Shown piece by piece: positions 60,304-64,000 of a stretch of DNA of 64,000 bases. Position numbers and translations under genes: made by a program. The notes under the pieces are model-generated. The model was not told where the DNA came from. It worked only from the letters and a program-made list of their open reading frames with translations, and made no database searches. How positions within the stretch are numbered: position 1 is the stretch's first letter; each line of letters begins with the position of its first letter. Source of the DNA: Alitibacter langaaensis DSM 22999 (GTDB lineage Bacteria; Pseudomonadota; Gammaproteobacteria; Enterobacterales; Pasteurellaceae). The stretch is from positions 1 to 64,000 of the forward strand of contig NZ_QENU01000008.1 in assembly GCF_003096995.1 (NCBI RefSeq). The letters run 5' to 3'.

Positions 60304-60462
60304 CTATTTTTGCTCTTTGTCTTGATGTTGCTGACGTAATTCTTCCGCCACCATCGCAATTGCTTGCCCTGCTGCAATGCCTTGCGCCATAAGCGCTTGA
60401 ATTTTTTCTACCGCTTGTTGCTGCTGTTCATGGGTTAATCCTAATAATGCGCTATCTAACAT
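60304..60462 (-). CDS. yoaH: UPF0181 protein YoaH
   Basis: A short gene of 52 codons: [20 protein letters not shown], then [20 protein letters not shown]. It matches E. coli YoaH ([21 protein letters not shown] then GQAIALVAEEL). AAAGGG is 5 nt before the ATG. It is on the same strand as dsbD, 101 nt upstream. A small acidic/glutamine-rich protein of unknown function. Confidence 0.88.
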   Translation of the reverse strand: MLDSALLGLTHEQQQQAVEKIQALMAQGIAAGQAIAMVAEELRQQHQDKEQK

Positions 60463-60550
60463 AATTGCCCTTTAATAACACTAAAGAAAACGGTAATATA
60501 GCAAAAATCACAACACAACGATATAAACACAACGAGATGGGAGCAACACA

Positions 60551-61555
60551 ATGCCTTTTAACTTGAAAAATCGCCATTTACTTAGCTTGGTTAATCATAG
60601 TCCGCGAGAAATTCAGTTTTTATTAGATTTAGCCCGTGATTTGAAACGTGCAAAATATGCAGGAACTGAGCAGCCCCGTTTGAAAGGCAAAAATATTGCG
60701 TTAATTTTCGAGAAAACTTCCACTCGTACACGCTGTTCCTTTGAAGTTGCGGCTTATGATCAAGGCGCCAATGTAACCTATCTTGATCCTATTTCTTCAC
60801 AAATCGGCCATAAAGAAAGCATTAAAGACACGGCGCGCGTGTTAGGGCGTTTATATGATGCCATTGAATATCGTGGCTTTAGCCAGCAAGTAGTGAACGA
60901 TTTGGCGAAATATTCTGGCGTGCCGGTATTTAACGGTTTAACCGATGAATTTCATCCCACTCAAATGCTTGCCGATGTGTTGACAATGATGGAACACAGC
61001 CCGAAACCATTAAATGAAATTAGCTATGTTTATATTGGCGATGCGCGTAACAATATGGGCAATTCCTTATTATTAATTGGTGCTAAATTAGGTATGGATG
61101 TGCGTATCTGTGCGCCTAAAGCCTTATTACCTGAAGAAAGTCTCGTTGCACAGTGCCAGCAATTTGCCAAAGAAACTGGCGCAAGAATTACCGTGACCGA
61201 AAATATTGATCTTGCTGTCAACGGCGTAGATTTTGTGCATACGGATATTTGGGTTTCAATGGGCGAACCTATCGAGGCTTGGGGCGAGCGCATTGATTTG
61301 TTAATGCCATATCAAGTAACACCAGAATTAATGAAACGCACAGGTAATCCAAACGTGAAATTTATGCACTGTTTACCCTCTTTCCACAACTGCGATACCA
61401 AAATCGGGCAAGAAATTGCGGCAAAATATCCTGCATTAGCCAATGGTATTGAAGTGACCGAAGATGTATTTGAAAGCCCAATGAACATTGCCTTTGAACA
61501 GGCTGAAAACCGTATGCATACGATCAAAGCAGTGATGGTGGCGTCATTAGGCTAA
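60551..61555 (+). CDS. argF: Ornithine carbamoyltransferase
   Basis: The 334-residue enzyme joins ornithine and carbamoyl phosphate to citrulline, or runs in reverse in arginine catabolism (arcB in H. influenzae). Carbamoyl-phosphate site [16 protein letters not shown] (about 53-68), [12 protein letters not shown] (133-144) and the ornithine site FMHCLPSFH with its catalytic Cys near 273. No other arc or arg gene is adjacent, so direction of use cannot be told. Confidence 0.94.
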   Translation: MPFNLKNRHLLSLVNHSPREIQFLLDLARDLKRAKYAGTEQPRLKGKNIALIFEKTSTRTRCSFEVAAYDQGANVTYLDPISSQIGHKESIKDTARVLGRLYDAIEYRGFSQQVVNDLAKYSGVPVFNGLTDEFHPTQMLADVLTMMEHSPKPLNEISYVYIGDARNNMGNSLLLIGAKLGMDVRICAPKALLPEESLVAQCQQFAKETGARITVTENIDLAVNGVDFVHTDIWVSMGEPIEAWGERIDLLMPYQVTPELMKRTGNPNVKFMHCLPSFHNCDTKIGQEIAAKYPALANGIEVTEDVFESPMNIAFEQAENRMHTIKAVMVASLG

Positions 61556-61576
61556 ATAATTACTGAAAAATAAAGT

Positions 61577-61610
61577 AAAAAGCTATACCAATATGTATAG
61601 CTTTTCTTTT
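61577..61610 (+). terminator. Terminator of the ornithine carbamoyltransferase gene
   Basis: AAAAGCTATAC-CAATATG-GTATAGCTTTT followed by T residues, 22 nt after the stop. Confidence 0.8.
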
Positions 61611-61660
61611 TTGAGCTTGTTGCCAAGGGCATTAATTTTATCTTGAGCATTCGTTCAACA

Positions 61661-61720
61661 TTTCAACGTAGCCATCAGGGTATCAACATAGCCGTCAGGG
61701 TATCAACGTAGCCGCCAGGC
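61661..61720. repeat. Three 20-bp tandem repeats at the truC 3' end
   Basis: TTTCAACGTAGCCATCAGGG, TATCAACATAGCCGTCAGGG and TATCAACGTAGCCGCCAGGC are consecutive units with two to four differences. The third contains the truC stop and last codons; the other two are downstream copies of it. Confidence 0.85.
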
Positions 61721-62425
61721 AAATTTTTCTAACAAGGCTTGCCATTGTTGGTCTAAGTCTGCACAAATTTTAATTCGTTGCTGTGAAATGGGGTGCTGAA
61801 AGGTTAAAGTTCGAGCATGCAGCATCAATCTTGTTATTCCAGTATGCTCTGCCAATCCCCGATTTTGGTGCAAATCGCCATATTGCGTATCCCCTAAAAT
61901 GGGATGGAAAATATGTTTCATGTGACGACGTAACTGATGCTTGCGCCCAGTGTGTGGCGTGAGTTCCACTAAAGAATAGCGTGCCGTTTGATACTTCCCT
62001 ATCGCCCACGGCATTTCCACCGTTTGCAAACCTTGGTAATCGGTTACCGCACTTTGCGGCTCTTTGTTTTCTTGGGCGAATTTATCCGCAATTTTATCCA
62101 ACTGAATCTTTAATGGATAATCAATGCGTGCGCTATCCGTCAAATAGCCACGCACCACCGCAAGATAGCTTTTCTCTGTGGATTTCTGCTCAAATTGCTG
62201 ACACAACAAATTGGCGACTTCGCTACTCAGTGCAAATAACAAGACGCCAGATGTAGGGCGATCTAAGCGATGAATGGGGAAAACGTGCTGCCCAATTTGA
62301 TCGCGCAAGGTTTGCATCACAAATTGCGTTTCATGGCTATCAAGCCAACTGCGGTGCACTAGCATCCCCGCAGGTTTATTCACCGCAACAAGATATTCGT
62401 CTTGATATAAAATTTCGAGCGTCAT
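61703..62425 (-). CDS. truC: tRNA pseudouridine(65) synthase TruC
   Basis: TruC modifies U65 in tRNA. The 240-residue RluA-family protein has NKPAGMLVHRS (16-26), catalytic Asp in FPIHRLDRPTSGVLLFA (near 54), LVELTPHTGRKHQLRRHM, and HPILGDTQYGD. Overlaps yqcC by 4 nt (ATGA), the same order as E. coli yqcC-truC. Its last codons lie in a 20-bp tandem repeat. Confidence 0.94.
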   Translation of the reverse strand: MTLEILYQDEYLVAVNKPAGMLVHRSWLDSHETQFVMQTLRDQIGQHVFPIHRLDRPTSGVLLFALSSEVANLLCQQFEQKSTEKSYLAVVRGYLTDSARIDYPLKIQLDKIADKFAQENKEPQSAVTDYQGLQTVEMPWAIGKYQTARYSLVELTPHTGRKHQLRRHMKHIFHPILGDTQYGDLHQNRGLAEHTGITRLMLHARTLTFQHPISQQRIKICADLDQQWQALLEKFAWRLR

Positions 62426-62748
62426 TGTTTTTGTAACAACTGTTCAATTTCAATGATCGGACGCAATAAATCCGTTAGACGCTCCTGTTCTTTCAACGCT
62501 TCTTCAATATAAGGCGAAATCGCAATTTGGCTTGGCAAGGGCAATTGGCTCTCACAAAGCGCGTGCATACGAGGAATAAACACCCATTGTAGCCACTCTG
62601 TTGGGCTCATGGTGTCAATGGCAAAAGGTTCTTGGCTGGCGAATGCTTCTTCAGAAGGCGCTTCAATTTGCCATAGATCTAATTCGTTCATCACCGCTTG
62701 AAGTGCGGTCAAATGTTGGCGAGTTTTGTGTCGAATTGGCATAAACAT
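62422..62748 (-). CDS. yqcC: YqcC family protein (DUF446)
   Basis: A 108-residue helical protein with the family motifs LWQIEAPSEEAFASQEPFAIDT (cited in part: PSEEAFASQEPFAIDTM), EWLQWVFIPRMHAL and a short C-terminal helix. Function unknown, but it is regularly joined with truC. Confidence 0.9.
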   Translation of the reverse strand: MFMPIRHKTRQHLTALQAVMNELDLWQIEAPSEEAFASQEPFAIDTMSPTEWLQWVFIPRMHALCESQLPLPSQIAISPYIEEALKEQERLTDLLRPIIEIEQLLQKQ

Positions 62749-62784
62749 TCTCGATAGGTTAAGATGTGACTTATTCTAACGAAA

Positions 62785-63579
62785 ATGACAATAAAAATGT
62801 ATCTTGTTGAAGTATTTTTCCAAAATAATCAGCCTGATTTAGGGCTTGAACAAATGCCGTATATTAATCGTGTTATCGATCAATGGCGTTATAACGGGCA
62901 AATTATTGGGCGTGAAATTCCTGTTTTTGTGGCGGAACAAGACGGCGAAAACGGGTTTGGCACGCGTGTCATTTGCCCCGAACAATCAAGCCTGTTGCCT
63001 GAAAATAACAATGCTGAAGTCGCTCTTGCCCTTGAACAGGCGGAAAAGTGCGGTCTAATTTTAGATAGTTTTCAAATTATTAGCGAAGATCTCAATTCTG
63101 ATATTACCTTTGAACAAGAACGTCCTGAATGGCAGGTGTTGTACACCACCTATTTACAAGTCTGTTCGCCGCTGCACAGTGGTGATCGTCTTGCGCCGAT
63201 TCCGCTCTACAAACAGCTGAAAAATCAACAGCACTTAAGCATGGATGTCATCAAATGGCAGGAAAATTGGCAAGCCTGCGATCAGTTGCAAATGAATGGC
63301 TCAGTGCTAGAAAAGCAAGCCTTGGCAGAAATTTCTGACATTCATTCAAACAGTTTTAAACACGGTTATTCGCTTGCGCAAGAAATTGAGCGTGAAACTC
63401 AAATTCCAACTTTTTATTATTTGTATCGTGTTGGCGGCGCTGATCGTTTCTCAGAGCAACAACGAAAATGCCCTAAATGTGGTGGTGATTGGGCGCTTTC
63501 CGCTCCGCTTTTTGACCTTTTTCATTTTAAGTGCGATCATTGTCGCTTGGTGTCGAATATGTCATGGAATTTTCTATAA
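62785..63579 (+). CDS. DUF2310 zinc-ribbon protein
   Basis: The 264-residue product ends with a zinc ribbon: CPKC and CDHC (about residues 231-234 and 253-256) around a hydrophobic core. The body has [20 protein letters not shown] and [16 protein letters not shown], motifs I know only from Pasteurellaceae and related gamma-proteobacteria in the DUF2310 family. A role in nucleic-acid binding is suggested by the ribbon only. The start could also be ATG 62797. It overlaps queF by 1 nt (TAATG). Confidence 0.78.
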   Translation: MTIKMYLVEVFFQNNQPDLGLEQMPYINRVIDQWRYNGQIIGREIPVFVAEQDGENGFGTRVICPEQSSLLPENNNAEVALALEQAEKCGLILDSFQIISEDLNSDITFEQERPEWQVLYTTYLQVCSPLHSGDRLAPIPLYKQLKNQQHLSMDVIKWQENWQACDQLQMNGSVLEKQALAEISDIHSNSFKHGYSLAQEIERETQIPTFYYLYRVGGADRFSEQQRKCPKCGGDWALSAPLFDLFHFKCDHCRLVSNMSWNFL

Positions 63580-64000
63580 TGAATTACGAATCTCAATTAA
63601 AAAGCCTTAAACTCGGGCAAAAAACAGAATATAAAGCCCAATACGACTGCACTTTGCTACAACCTGTGCCACGCGCGTTAAATCGTGACGGCTTAGGCAT
63701 TACCACGCAACAGCCGTTCAACCAAGGTGCGGATATTTGGACGGCTTATGAAATTTCGTGGCTGAACGCAAAAGGCTTGCCACAAGTCGCCATTGCCGAT
63801 GTAGAAATTGATTTTCGCTCGGTGAATTTAATTGAATCGAAAAGTTTTAAACTTTATTTGAACAGCTTTAACCAAACACACTTTACCTCTTTTGACGAAG
63901 TCCAACGCACAATGCAACAAGATCTCAGCGAATGCGCGCAAGGGGATGTCAAAGTGCGGTTAAATTCTGTCGAGTTTTATACTAATCAGCCGATCAATGC
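63579..64000 (+). CDS. queF: 7-cyano-7-deazaguanine reductase QueF (partial, runs off the window)
   Basis: The first 140 residues are seen. [40 protein letters not shown] and [20 protein letters not shown] closely match E. coli QueF (NADPH-dependent reduction of preQ0 to preQ1, in queuosine synthesis). The catalytic Cys lies further on, beyond base 64000. The start overlaps the zinc-ribbon stop (TAATG), suggesting joint translation. Confidence 0.94.
   Translation, partial: MNYESQLKSLKLGQKTEYKAQYDCTLLQPVPRALNRDGLGITTQQPFNQGADIWTAYEISWLNAKGLPQVAIADVEIDFRSVNLIESKSFKLYLNSFNQTHFTSFDEVQRTMQQDLSECAQGDVKVRLNSVEFYTNQPIN

Overview
The window is a 64 kb piece of a Pasteurellaceae chromosome. The 9-bp DNA uptake sequence AAGTGCGGT (the Haemophilus influenzae type, not the ACAAGCGGT type) is scattered on both strands. 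The gene order is enterobacterial/Haemophilus-like (yqcC-truC, lonH-fabA, xseB-ispA-dxs, thrS-infC-rpmI-rplT, purHD) and the DNA is AT-rich. Haemophilus or Aggregatibacter is the likely genus; I cannot name a species from sequence alone.

Layout. 0-4.3 kb: a general porin followed at 11 nt by a secreted chondroitinase-ABC-type polysaccharide lyase (PL8). 4.5-7 kb: folE and asnS. 6.9-9.8 kb: a dihydroxyacetone kinase operon (dhaK-dhaL-dhaM plus a HAD phosphatase) behind a good CRP site. 9.9-15 kb: rimI, fabA, lonH, matP, a DUF695-RraB fusion and xthA. 15.2-20.3 kb: moeA-moeB-xseB-ispA-dxs. 20.5-24.2 kb: thrS, then infC-rpmI-rplT; infC starts at a conserved AUU. 24.3-26 kb: grxB and a fructosamine-kinase family gene.

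25.95-31.19 kb is the accessory segment. Two decayed IS3-family fragments flank a compact four-gene operon: alkaline phosphatase, a small CxxC periplasmic protein, a LolD/MacB-like ATPase, and an FtsX-like permease whose periplasmic domain is very rich in histidine. A near-perfect Pho box with the E. coli phoA spacing lies upstream of the phosphatase. The terminator between the two flanking chromosomal genes appears to have been split by the insertion. This is the most novel-looking system in the window.

31.2-42.5 kb: a BamE/SmpA-like plus OmpA_C lipoprotein, sohB, yadGH, then the split tryptophan genes trpE-trpG-(tautomerase-like)-trpD-trpCF and trpBA, each unit with its own TrpR-like operator. 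42.5-51 kb: glnE, tRNA-Val(GAC), folP-glmM and ppc. 51-64 kb: a Bcr/CflA efflux pump with a truncated lysR beside it, glyA-DUF1294, purHD with a PUR box, dsbD with a DyP peroxidase, the small gene yoaH, an ornithine carbamoyltransferase, yqcC-truC, and a zinc-ribbon protein overlapping queF, which runs off the end.

Most of the window is core metabolism (folate, purine, tryptophan, isoprenoid, molybdopterin, translation). Inverted uptake sequences are used repeatedly as transcription terminators.
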